Notes under the pieces: generated by a model
Database searches by the model: none
What the model saw: the letters and a program-made list of their open reading frames with translations, nothing else
What the model was told of the DNA's origin: nothing
Assembly (NCBI GenBank): GCA_019914995.1
Contig: CM034129.1
Coordinates: 3,919,725 to 3,983,724 of the forward strand
Direction: 5' to 3'
Length of the DNA stretch: 64,000 nt
Source: Acanthochlamys bracteata
Lineage: Eukaryota; Streptophyta; Magnoliopsida; Pandanales; Velloziaceae
In this document: in pieces, positions 10,832 through 22,734 of the stretch
Position numbering within the stretch: position 1 is the first letter of the stretch
Layout of the letters: every line of letters begins with the position of its first letter
Made by a program: the position numbers and the translations under genes

Positions 10832-13800
10832 TCAGACATTGAGATACTTGACAGCAGTTTGGACATCCTTGTCTCCTCTGCCGCTACAATTCACAACCAC
10901 CTTCGTTCCATCTGGAAGAGTTGGACATAGTCTCTCCAAGTAGGCCAAAGCATGAGAGGTTTCCAAAGCAGGAATGATCCCCTCCAAACGTGACAATCGT
11001 TTAAAAGCTGCATATAAAGATAAATAAAATCACGAACTATCAAAAACTTTGCTTTCCTCGAGAAGCCAAAAGGTCATCTTCTCACAAAATTAAACAGCAA
11101 TAAACTCTAAGCCCCTTCTGTATACACAACTAAATGTTTCTGATTTCTGTTCAGTTGGAAACCATATTGTTGAAGAGATGAATAAATCAAAATAAAATTG
11201 GTAACTACAAAGAGGATACATAGGTCAAATAAGACTTATGAAAGGTCTTGCCAATTACGTAAACTAACTTACATAAGGCTGGCATGATTTCATGGCAACT
11301 GCATAAGGCTTAGCTCACCATCACAAGGCATAGAGTGTTAATCCAAATTAAGGCTACAAGCTCATCATCACAAGGCATAGCGTTTTAAATCCAAATCCAA
11401 GAAGTCATCTTGCGATTTTAACAAATTCTGAAGGTCATTGTTAAAAGTTCTCAAGACTAATGTCAAAAGGGCCGTATGCATTTATTATAACCACTCACAG
11501 CACACACTATCTTTCGTAAATTATGACTATAAAGGTTTCAAATTGCATGGTGCCTGAATCTATGCATATAAGCAGGATAATGGATCATGCAAGTACATAA
11601 ACCGTCAAAACAAACATGTAATCAAACATAAACAAAGAATTTTCTTTTTTAATAACATTATCAACATTTATGATTATGTGAGCAAATCAGAAAAGTTGCC
11701 TGACCTTCCAAAGCTTCTTCATCAGTAATACTATAGTATTCAGCACGTCCAAGATCTTTGAGAAAGCTGTGCTCAGGTCCAACACCAGGATAGTCCAATC
11801 TAATAAATAAATAAAATCTTAAAGATATGCATGAAGTAAACAAGTAGGATAGGAATGAGCTATCTAACAATTAGCTGGGTAGGCATACCCTGCACTAATA
11901 GAATGAGGTTCTATAATCTGCCCATCATCATCTTGCAACAAATAGCTCATTGCTCCGTGGAGAACTCCAACCTCCCCTTTAGTCAAGGTTGCAGCATGCT
12001 TACCGCTCTCTATTCCATGTCCAGCAGCCTCTACTCCAATCAGTCTTACATCTTTGTCGTCTACAAACTCGTGGAAGAGTCCCATTGCATTGGAACCCCC
12101 ACCTACACAGGCAACCAGCACATCAGGTTTTCCACCCCATTTCTCCATGGCTTGCCACCTGGTCTCCTTACCAATCACAGCATGGAAATCTCTAACCATC
12201 ATGGGGTATGGATGCGGACCAGCAACAGACCCCAAAATATAGTGAGTTGTTTCAACATTAGTCACCCAGTCACGTATAGCTTCTGATGTGGCATCTTTTA
12301 AAGTAGCAGTTCCAGAATGCACTGGCCGTACCTATACAACAAAGAGGCTAAGACTACAATAACAAGCTAAAAGAGTAAACCTTACTCAAACAATCGTAGA
12401 AAAGAAAAGAAGCTTCTTTATTTGTTTTCTCACCAGACACCCACTGTCATTACCCAACTAACAAAATTATTCTTCATTGAAAACTTTGTGCTCAGAGTTA
12501 AGAGGACCTAACTTATGTGACAACAGAAAGACTGCATGCAGTACTAGCATATGTAGAGAATTGCCGACAAAGCAACAAGGCTAGTAAAACTGTTGAAAGC
12601 ATACCTACTTCATGAGATAAACAAACTAGAAATGGTAAATCAACAAACCTCGGCACCAAGCAGCCGCATGCGGAAGACATTAAGGGCCTGCCTCTCCATA
12701 TCTTGTGCACCCATGTAGATTATACATTCCAGACCAAATCTTGCACACACAGTAGCTGTTGCAACTCCATGTTGACCAGCTCCTGTTTCAGCTATGATAC
12801 GCTTCTTGCCAAGACGCTTGGCAAGAAGAGCTTGCGCAATAGCATTGTTTATTTTATGAGCTCCAGTGTGGTTAAGATCTTCTCTCTTTAGATATATGTG
12901 TGGGCCCTCACCATTATGGTTAGGGCGCTTATAATGCTCTGTCAAGCGTTCAGCGAAGTAAAGAGGGCTCTCACGACCAACATAGTCCTTAAGAATACCA
13001 TCCAGCTCTTTCTGCAAGAGAAATGAATTCATGAGCAAAACAAGTAAAACAATCAACAGTCAAATGATGAGACAGTCATACCATACACAAGGGCCTGCCA
13101 TTATTCACTGATCTCACTCTATCATGAGAAAGTAGATTATTATCAATTAAATACTTAAACAACTGCTCAAAAAGGAATAAGCATGTAATGATTAATTATG
13201 TGAAATTCGTCTGACAATACATCTATCAGTCATATAAGGCCACTAATGCAAGTATGACAAGCTAAGCTAAATCTTTCGGTTCACTGAGATTGCACCATTA
13301 ATGAAAGTGCGCATGCATCAGCTAGCTCTAGCTTCCTAACAAATACAACTAAATCGATAGCTACATTGTTGTGCTAAGACAATAGGAAGTGCATGTGCTA
13401 ATCCTTCTTCCATATATTTTACCTTCAGTAATTCATCAAATAATTCTAAATGAAAAGTCATCATGCCTACTTCTCTAGCCTGTCTAGTTGAATTCCTCAC
13501 TATGCAACACAACCCAATCACAGAGAGCATAGAAACACGTAATCTCTCATAATCCCAAAGACCGCCAGCCGTTCTGCCCAATTTACGCATCAAAACAAAG
13601 TAAATTTAGCAAAATCAATCAGAACGAATACATATATGTCACGTCTATTTTCGTATATAAACCATGAAGCATAATAGTAACCTGAAATTCAGGATCATCA
13701 GAGAGCTGGTGGAAAGCAGCCTCAAGCTCGGTGAGCGCGTGCATCAGCGTCTCCGGCACATACTTACCCCCAAACTTCCCAAACCTTCCAAACGGATCAG

Positions 13801-14014
13801 GCCGCTGCAACACTCCAAGTTCATTCTTTTCCTCCGCCACAGGCGCCGCCGTCTCTTTCGCCAGCGCGCACGTCACAGCCGACCTCGACCTCTCCACCGC
13901 CATAGTCGGAATATTCACCTGTGACCGGAATATTCTCGATTGAATTGCCGGAGTTCTAATCTCCCAGTTTACCGTTGCGGCTCTTGCTGCTGTGTTAAAT
14001 GCCGTGGTGACCAT
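10832..14014 (-). CDS. TSB: Tryptophan synthase beta chain, plastid
   Basis: PLP enzyme joining indole and serine to make tryptophan in the plastid, working with the alpha chain. Five minus-strand exons: 13682-14014, 12649-13011, 11889-12331, 11705-11799 and 10832 to about 11007, giving about 469 residues, the length of Arabidopsis TSB1. The first 50 or so residues are a transit peptide ending near VTCA. Visible motifs are the PLP lysine in [22 protein letters not shown], and the phosphate-binding loop GGGSNAMG. The last exon encodes SGRGDKD and ends KYLNV. The exon 5 boundary is uncertain by about two bases because of a C run at 10979-10984. It is divergent from the FHA gene, with only about 400 bases between the ATG and that gene's 5' UTR. 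Confidence 0.95.
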
Positions 14015-14430
14015 TTGAAGCGCTACCAGAAGTGTTCGATTCTAGAAAATTCTGGTTTCTATTTATAGAGAGCGTGATCGTTCGGTCACCGGGCGCTGAG
14101 AAAAGTTTTAGATAGCTGACCGGCGGCAAGGAGAGGAGGAAAAGAAGCGGAGGGGGTTTTTGAAGAACGAGGAGCTGAATAAACCGGTCCCGAATACGAG
14201 CCTAAAAAGTGCAAAAGCTAACGGCTCAGTTCCTGTCCATATGAATGGCTACGTACTGTTGACGTGGCAGATTCTAGATCTATCTCTTCATACCACCGCA
14301 TTTTATTTTGCTAGTTAAGGCATCTATTAAACAATTTATCCAGTTCCAGCCCGGTAATACATTTGAATTTCGAACTAATACTCAAGGGCTTAATTGGAAA
14401 ACGTCATTAAAATTTTTGCGTTCTGTATCT
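14015..14430. promoter_or_regulatory. Divergent promoter region between TSB and DAWDLE-like gene
   Basis: Roughly 400 bases separate the TSB ATG (14014, minus) from the CT-rich 5' UTR of the FHA gene (plus, from about 14.42 kb). A TATA-type box for TSB, TATAAATA on the minus strand, lies at 14060-14067, about 46 bases upstream of the ATG, implying a very short TSB 5' UTR. No clear TATA box is seen for the plus-strand gene. Whether the two promoters share elements cannot be told from sequence. Confidence 0.5.
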
Positions 14431-15322
14431 CTTTCAGCTTCGCTTACGCCGCTGCCGTTAAATTCTCTCTGCAATCTCCGCCGTCGCGATTCTTCTGTTC
14501 GCCTGCTGCCGGCAAGTTGAATCAGCGCAGGTAGTTTATCTAACATTTTCTCGGAGCTGCTTATATGTTCATAGCGTTGGTTTGGGAAACCTAGCCTCGT
14601 TAACTTCTCAGTTGTATAGATTTTTTTTTGTTTTTCGAGATTTTTAACTCGAACTTTGGTCATTTTCAGCTTGTTTCGATTGCTTTGGTTGATAGTCTCT
14701 ATAATTGTTCCATTTTTGCTTATTAATTGAATCCAGTGTTTTTGGTCTCATTTAAGCTCTAACGTTTATTAGAAACGGTAAATTTTGCTGTTTGCGGTTT
14801 AATTTTGGTACTTCTGCTACCGAACTGGTGAAACCTATTACCCTAAACTTGTTGTATATGCTTCTATTTGTGAAGATTCAGTTGTTTTTCCCTAAAGAGT
14901 TTAAGCTGCTTCGAGATATTTTATTTGAGTATGTTTTCAGTTTTTATTCTGTATCTTGAGATTTTTATAATTGGTTTTGCTTTATTCTCTATTTAACGTA
15001 CTGGTAATGTTGTTTAGTCGTACTTAGTTGTGGAATTAAAGAGCATGATGTAATCAGGTGGGGAATCTTAAGTTTGTCATATTGTATTTCCAGCATATCT
15101 TACTTTGTATCTCTTGCTCAGCAATCTTACTTTCCTCGCTGCTTTTATTTGTCCCAAGATGGTTTAATTTTTTCCTTCCTGTCTAGTTGTGTATTCAAAA
15201 ATTTGGGAAATGCCTATTAATTGATATATTCCCTAATCTTAGAGAAGGGTTTAACTCTACCTATGTGCCCCCGTTGACAGGATATCAGAGTATCATTGGG
15301 AATTTGCCACACTGATTCTTAA

Positions 15323-18300
15323 ATGAGAGATCATCAATCTCCTTACAGAAGGAGGAGCTCTCCAAAAGCAAGCTCCCAAAGAAACTCCCACGGAGTTAGA
15401 TCACCAGCAAGAGAGAGGGAGTCTCCTAAACGTAGAAGCTCAAGATCACCTGCTAAGATCAACCCTCCTCATTCAACTTCACCTCGTACAAAACGTTTGA
15501 AACGACCTCAGGCTGAACACAGTGCAGATAAATCAGTGGATAGTAATCATAGGAGGAAGGATGGCAAAAATGAAGTCAATAGTAGAGAAGAGCATGTAAG
15601 AGAGAGGCATAAGGAAAGGGATAACAACAGGGGTGCACAGAGGGATAGAAGGTCATCTCATGAAGACGGGTGTAGTGGCAGTTCTGAAAATGAAAGACGA
15701 AGGCATAAGGAACAGGATGACCATAGGGATGCACCAAGGGGCAAAAAGTCAACTCATGAAGATGAGCGTGATGGCAGGGATGATAATGGAAAATGGAGGC
15801 TTAAGGAACAGGATAATACAAGGAATAAACTGAGCAATATGTCAACTCGTGATAAGATTGATGGAAGATTTTCTATATCATCAAAGCATGATTACTCCGC
15901 TTCACCAGTTCAACGACATCATAGAAGCAGTTATGACTCACGCTCGCCTCCGCGAGCGTCCAGAGCTGGAGCACGTGATGAGGTATCTGGTGATGTCAAC
16001 TTCCCTCTCCTATGTCTTGTAGATAATTCCCATTTTCAAATGATATTAATTTGGCATTTAAAACGTTTCTCTTTAGTCTTGGCTCTGAATTACGGAAACA
16101 CGTATTGTATAGTTTATGTCATAGGAAGCTTACCATCGAGCTGTCTGTCATATATTTGCTATGAATGCAGTTTAAGGGACATGGAATACACAACCTGACG
16201 AACAGGCCGAAACATAAAGTAGCATTATATCTAGGTTCTCAACTTCTTACAATTTTTAATAGGTTCGACTTGATTTATCTCATACATGAGTGCATATCTT
16301 TGAACTAAGTTTGTTTGTTGAACTCATAGAACTTGATATTGCTTTCATGGATTGGGATAAGGACTTTGTTATTGCTTCAGCATATGTAGTTAGAACTCTT
16401 CAAGAATAGTAGTTTCCAGTGTTCCTGTAATAGACTCCAATCTATAGGTGTAAATGGTACCTGAAAATCCGATAACTCATTCTATCCTATGCTATTTCAT
16501 ACGGCGGGGATCTTAAATGATAGATCCGAATTACTTTTGGATTGGGTTCGGATTCATCTAAAATGTTCAAATGTTTACCCTACAACCCAAACCTGAACCC
16601 ATATTTAAAGGACCTTATATAAGCCAAACCTTCAACTCCCTGACTCATGACCTTTCAAAGCTACTTTGGATTTTTGGTTTCTCCTTTGTCTAAGTCATTC
16701 CTTCCATACTCTTACAATCACCTATTGTTTGTGAAGAAGCCGTCAACTTCAGAGCTTGTTTCAGTGATGTGTTTGTTGAAATTCTTCTTTAACTTGTTGG
16801 TTCCACGTTTTTCTCTCATCTACCGGTTCCATTAGAATTGGTCATTCATGGATTAATCTCCTCTTGTTTGATCTTCCCTATCCCAATCTATATTTCATAT
16901 GCATATTGTTGCTAGTGTTGGAGAGCTTCAACCAATTTCAAATCTTTCAGAGTTGGTTTTTATGAAGTGAAAATATCATTCTTGATGAAACTTTTGATAT
17001 GACCTCATTTAGAACTGCATATTGATGTAAATTTTGTTGTCATATATGAATTAGACCTTCAACATTATTTCTTGCTATTTCAACAATTGAATTTCAGTTA
17101 TCTTCAAGAATGATAATTAGACTGATTAATCTACTTATATCCATGCAAAGAAAATATTCTCCTCTTTAAATCCAACAAAATCCGAAATCCGACAAGAAAG
17201 CAGGTACTGTTTAGGGTATGTATCGTTTGCTTTTATATAGGATTCGGATCCGAGTGTTGGATCCTCATGATTGCGTAGGATTTGGGTTAGGATCTGACCT
17301 GAATTCGGCGCGTTTACACCCCTACTCTAATCACATGATTGCATTTTTTTTCCTTCAGGTGACAAACTCGAGAACTGCTGGACAAAATCGGTGAGCACTT
17401 ACTTTTAAGCATCATGGTTTTTTTGAAGAGCCTATGCTTAAGCAATCTGTAAACTTATAAAAATTCATGGCACATGATCGCTGTACTACAATGTTAAAGC
17501 AATAGATTTGCTTTGGTACATTGACTTTATTGCATAAACAGGGAAGAAGTGGATGATTCTATTGCTAAAATGAGGGTCACTGAGGACGCACTTGAAGCAA
17601 AGGAGAAGGTAGATGATATGTAATAGTTTTGCTTGTAGGTTGAAGTTTCCAGCAATTGTTTTGAGATGAGCTTTTTCTGATTTCTGTCTTTCTAGGCAAG
17701 TTAGATACAATGTTGGTATATGAGTTTCTTTTGTAGTATATGTGATTTTATCTATAACTTTGCATATTGCTTAGATTATTTCTTTAGTTTAACGTTTGAA
17801 TATTTTTCTTCTCACTTTCTTACAGATAATCAAAGCTGTTATTCTTATCTTTCCCTCCTCTGTCTTCATTATAATATGCAGCAAAAGCCATCGTTTGAAC
17901 TTTCTGGAAAGCTTGCTGAAGAGACTAATCGAGTTCGAGGTAAGCTCTAACTTTGAATATGGTGCTTAAAATAGCAGCATTATCAATTTTGATGTACATA
18001 TTCACTTGAATAGATGCGTGTGTAGACACATATTGGAAAGATGCTTATCTATTTAATGCAAATGTCATGAGTACCACCTCTGTCTATATAACACAGTTCC
18101 TGATTTCTGAACCCTCTCTTCCAGGTGTAACTTTGCTCTTCAATGAACCACCAGATGCTTGCAAACCAGACATAAGGTGGCGACTTTATGTGTTCAAAGC
18201 GGGTGATGTGTTAAATGGTATAACACATCATGCCATCATACTAGCTATTATTGGAAGAACAACTTTTTTTACATAATTCTTATTCTTCATAAGCTTTTAA

Positions 18301-20963
18301 TTTGTCATGCTGGGGGTTTACGCCCTAGATATTGGTTAATTTGGAAGGGTATGGTTTTACTTCAAACTGATTTACGTGTTGAATTGTGAAAATGGATACA
18401 GTCCTTATTCGCTGAGGAAAAATTTTATGATACATTAGGAAATTAATTCCTCCTGGGTTCAGGAGCCTTCTTTCCTTTTGGAGGGACATAGCTTCCATCC
18501 AGCTTTCTTTTTGGAGGGACATAGTTTCCATCTTTGAAGTAGAACATGATAATTCGACTTGGATACAAGTGTCAGGTATAGCTATGTATTTGAGTGCTAG
18601 GTTCATCATTTTCCCAGTTGATTATATGTTATCCATTGTTGACTCCTCGCCCAAAACCTATCTAGATGAGAGCTAGTAGTGCCATTGATGCCGTTCACCT
18701 TTCTTCCGTACATATAGATACAATCAAACCTTCCTTGGAAGGACGTATCTGGGAGCTATATGAAGTTATGTTGTCACAAGCAACCTAATGCGTCGGATGT
18801 CTGGCAAATGTTGTATTTATAGATAAGTTAATTGCATCCTTATTCTTTCTTGAAGATTAGAAATCCTCTTCAATGTTAAGTGTCAAGACCTCTTACTTTG
18901 TAATGGTGTGGTCCTCCCTGTAACTACTACTAGAAATCAAGCAAGAATAACCTTGTTCCAGTGGGACAAGGATCCATGTTCCGTCGGACCATTCGAGTGT
19001 TCAATGCAGGTGTAGCTAGGGGTTTGAGCTGTCTGTGTAACAGAGGTAAATATTCCTTGCCATATTACAGGGGCACTAGTCATTTGGTAAGTATGTGTAG
19101 TAAGCATAGGCAGGCCACTGAAGATTGCACAGATGATGTAGGTAGGTAGAAAGGCAATGGTTCATGGTAGAAGTAACTATGTCTGATGCTGTGTATGGAG
19201 TGAGGGGGTGATATTTGGGTTGATATGAACTGCTGATGGAAATAATATTATACATGGATGTTCTGTAGAGTGACTCGACTGTTTTTGGTGCATCCTGTTC
19301 CCATTCCTGTATTTGGTACATGTAACCTCCATCTTACTTCAGCAGGAATCCTTACTTCATAATGCTTTCTTAGTATTGTTTGTGAGAGGTATTGATGCTC
19401 TCAGAAGTTTAACATATTACACGCACTCTTTGATGTTTTTCTGTCGGAGATATTACAGAAGTTGTTTTCTGCAGAGCCCCTGTATGTACACCGTCAGAGT
19501 TGTTATCTTTTTGGAAGGGAGAGGAGGGTGGCAGACATTCCTACGGACCATCCTTCTTGCAGCAAGCAACATGCTGTTCTGCAGTATCGGTAATCTACAC
19601 TCATACCTTTCATCATATGATCATTGATCAATCCATTGATACTAGTGTCTCCCCTTTCCAGGCTTGTTGAAAAGGAGCAACGTGATGGTATGATGGCAAA
19701 GCAAGTAAGGTATACAAAGAGAAATACCATATATCCAATCTTTTGCTACTACCTTTTTTTTCTTTTTTGAAGCAGAACCTTGTAATTCTTACAGTGTTGG
19801 TCATTTTTGTTATTAGGCCTTATATGATGGACCTTGGAAGTACAAATGGAACTTTCGTTAATGTAAGTTTTCATGGATACTGTTTGATTCTATTATTAGT
19901 TTAACTGTTACATTAGAATTTTACTTACATATCTGTATGCATCCTTTTTTATTATCTTAACTTTTGATTCTTCTGTGCAGGAAAATCGCATTGAACCTCA
20001 ACGTTATTATGAACTTTTTGAAAAAGACACTATTAAGTTTGGTAATAGTAGGTATGGTTGTGTAGTTTGCAGACTCATCTGTAATTATTACAACTTTTCA
20101 TCTGTCATAGGTTTCCCATTGTTTATAATGTGCAGTCAGAAGTGTAATCTTGAAACTAATAGGTCCTTTGGAACTTTTCTTTCAAGTAGGGTCATATACT
20201 GTTGAAGTCTGTCTGCACAGTCAATCAAATCTGCTAGATGCTCAACCTGGTTATAGTTTAAAGTGATGATTATTCCGTATCTATATGCTGTTAGGTGTAA
20301 CATAGTAGATAAAGTGCACGTATGCCCCATTATTATTCTTTAAAGGCGTGATGGTTGAAGCAGCTTATTGTATGAACCTTCTGCCAAAACCACCGAAATG
20401 TTTGCTTTAACAAGGTTGTGTCATAGATTAGTCTTAGCTTATTAAAAGCTTATAGAAGAAGTTTTTTTAGTGTATACGTGCATTGAAGTTGCCAGCTATC
20501 CATTTGTACAATGCTAATGTATTTCTACCGGCAACCTATTTGTTTATACTGCATGCACCTTACTATACACCATTCATCTCATGAAGTAAAATTTGATATA
20601 CAAATGATAGCAGAATGCATCATATGTTTGTTTATTTCTTCTGTGACTTCTCTAGATATTATACAATGCATGTTTCTCATTAATGCACCATCAGTTCTAT
20701 TAGATGGAGTAACCTTTCATGATTGATGTGAACTCATATTGGTCTTGCTTCCTTTGTGTTCTTATACAATTCCTACTGGTGCTTTCTTGCTGTGATTATT
20801 ATGGGTCTGACCATTTGGTTGTTGCTCAGATTCATAAGCATACTTCCTTTTTCATTGCGGTTTACATATGTTGGCATCTGGAAGATTCTCTGCTGGGCAC
20901 TGAAATTCATCTTTGATTTGCAGCCGAGAGTATGTACTTCTTCACGAGAACTCAAAGGCATGA
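15323..20963 (+). CDS. DDL: DAWDLE/SNIP1-like FHA-domain protein
   Basis: Plant homologue of SNIP1. In Arabidopsis DDL binds DCL1 and promotes microRNA biogenesis in the nucleus. Ten coding exons: 15323-15982, 17359-17390, 17542-17608, 17882-17939, 18125-18217, 19475-19589, 19662-19709, 19817-19862, 19981-20051 and 20924-20963, all in phase, 409 residues. Residues 1-220 are basic and rich in Arg, Ser, Asp and Glu, with RS-like stretches. Residues about 245-290 hold EEVDDSIAKMRVTEDALEAK and FELSGKLAEETNRVRG. The FHA domain follows, with LFGRER, SCSKQHAV and DLGSTNGTFVN, which carry the conserved Gly-Arg, Ser-x-x-His and Asn of phosphothreonine binding. It ends EYVLLHENSKA. A 5' UTR intron (about 14531-15280) precedes the start. 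The first coding intron holds a hAT-like element. Confidence 0.93.
16443..17324. mobile_element. hAT-like element in the first coding intron of the DAWDLE-like gene
   Basis: An 882-bp block is flanked by CTCCAATC (16435-16442) and CTCTAATC (17325-17332), an 8-bp duplication with one mismatch. The ends are inverted: TATAGGTGTAAATGG at the left and TAGGGGTGTAAACGC reading in from the right. Subterminal regions are rich in GGATTTGGGTT/AACCCAAACC-type repeats in both orientations, as in many plant hAT elements. No transposase frame. It lies wholly within the intron, ending 34 bases before the next exon. Confidence 0.68.
18470..18536. repeat. Short tandem duplication in DAWDLE-like intron
   Basis: Two adjacent imperfect copies of a unit of about 34 bases, each containing TTTGGAGGGACATAG followed by TTCCATC. 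It lies in the intron between exons ending at 18217 and starting at 19475 and does not affect coding. Confidence 0.6.
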
Positions 20964-22734
20964 CTGAGGATGTCCCAGCAATGTCGAGTTGTAGTACCAG
21001 AATTTTTCAAAATGGTCATGGGAACTTGGAGATTTTAACTAGTTACTGCCTTCTCTATAGATCAATGACTAGGAACTGGCCGCATTATCTCTCTATTGCT
21101 GTTTTATGTATTTCGTTATCATCGTTAACTTTGTCCTACTTGTCAAAGGATGAATTGTCATTCTGTAATCTTGTATTGGTGTCTCAACTGGCAAACATTC
21201 TATTATCAAAAACATTTTCTATTTTGTGTTGTTTTTGTATCGATACTATAACTAATACTACCTTTTAATATGCTGGAATGTTTCCAGGTGTTTCACATAT
21301 AAGAAGGTTGTGGATTTATTTCTGATGCAGTTGCAAATTATGATGTGTTTCACTATATGGAATTTATTTTTTTATATTTTGGATTATTTGGAAATTATCA
21401 GATTTGGTTTTAATTTCATTTTATCGAATTCAATTTTATTAAATTCAGTTTTACAGAATTTATTATTAATTAAAACAAGCTCTTATTATCTAGTGAAGGT
21501 ATGCTATTGTCTATAATATCGATTTATACCTTCAACTTAACGTTTGCACAGAAGTCAAATCCTTTTAATTGCTGATGTGAAGCTATGTGACCTGATATTT
21601 GGTTGTCGTATTTTCTTACACCATAATTTTTATTTTTTAAAATTTAATTTTAATATTAAAATTAAAAAATTAAAAAATTAAAAAAAAATTATTAATAAAA
21701 TTTACTATTGAAAATTTATATAAAAGTTTAAAATTTTTATTACATTATTAAATTTACAATTTAAAATTTAAGTTTATTTGAAAATAAACATACCTAACAG
21801 CATACATAAGCGTGATTCTGTACTTTCCATCCGTTGATGTGGGTCCATTGGATCGACTAAAACCAAATCCACGCCTTCTCATCAGAACTTTTCCGAAACC
21901 GTTTTCGGTCTCTCTCCTCTTCCCGTTTGTGTTCGCGATCTGATCCGGCTTCCCCTTCGAATATTCTCGCCAGCTTCTATCGCGAATTCGAGGTATGATT
22001 CTCGATGTTTTTCTTTCTCGGTCAAATTCCTAGGCTTTTTTCTTTTTTTTGGTTTGATCGATATTGGGACGCGGAATAGAAAATGGGGAAAGAATCATTT
22101 GCTTCTTACTCCAATTATTTTGAAAGAGGGAAAGGAAATGTGTATTGATAAGACAGGATTGATTCTGGAGGGTGAACACTTATCTTTTCTCCAGTTGGTC
22201 GATTTTATGAATCAGAATTTGCAACGAGATGTGTTTAGGAATTTCGTTGCTATAATTTACATGACACTACATGTAACAAGGTTATATTTCCCTATACTAA
22301 CATACTAGCTTATTCTTGGATGCTTCTGATGAAATTTAATTAAGGAGGTGAGATAATCCAAATATTTGGCTACTATGTTTTCCTTGTTCATGTCTTCATG
22401 TATTCTACTTATGCCTGGCTTGCTTCTTTGCGTAATGCCTGGTAAATTCTTCTAACATTGATGTCTCTTCATTAACTTTTCCCGCGAGCTGCTGAGTGGA
22501 TGGTTTTTTAAGTTTTTAGGTTTGCTTATGTTTTACTAGGCAAGAAGGAAATTGGCCGAGTTGCCAGTATTTCAATCAAAGAGGAGATGGACTTCTATGT
22601 GACTTCTTTTCTCTTACAAGATTGCAACTATAATTTGGTGGCTAGCTAGCAGAGATGTGGATATATGGCGCAGTTCTCAGTTTGTACAGATATTGTCCGG
22701 AAGAGTTCTTTCATAACAGACATGGAGATCACAA
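20964..22734. other. DAWDLE-like 3' region and remnant PIG-C promoter
   Basis: After the FHA gene stop, the 3' UTR probably runs a few hundred bases. 21.6-21.8 kb is strongly AT-rich. A CT-rich stretch at about 21860-21992 ends in CGAATTCGAG followed by GTATGA and looks like an old 5' UTR exon with its donor site. It is probably the former leader of the PIG-C relic downstream. Small open frames here show no recognisable protein. Confidence 0.4.

Noticed and set aside
10979..10984. Possible two-base excess in a C run of the last tryptophan synthase exon, which would shift the frame before the conserved C-terminus
   Set aside because: The run crosses a line boundary, and my hand counts of single-base runs proved off by one elsewhere in the same gene. 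With four Cs the exon encodes the expected conserved end perfectly, so I treat the gene as intact. Counting the bases at 10975-10990 by machine would settle it.
18961..19149. Cys/His-containing open frame in a DAWDLE intron, suggestive of a gag zinc knuckle
   Set aside because: The Cys and His spacing does not fit CX2CX4HX4C, and no other retroelement part lies nearby.
22054..22308. 84-codon open frame upstream of the PIG-C relic
   Set aside because: Probably within the old 5' UTR intron of PIG-C. No similarity recognised.
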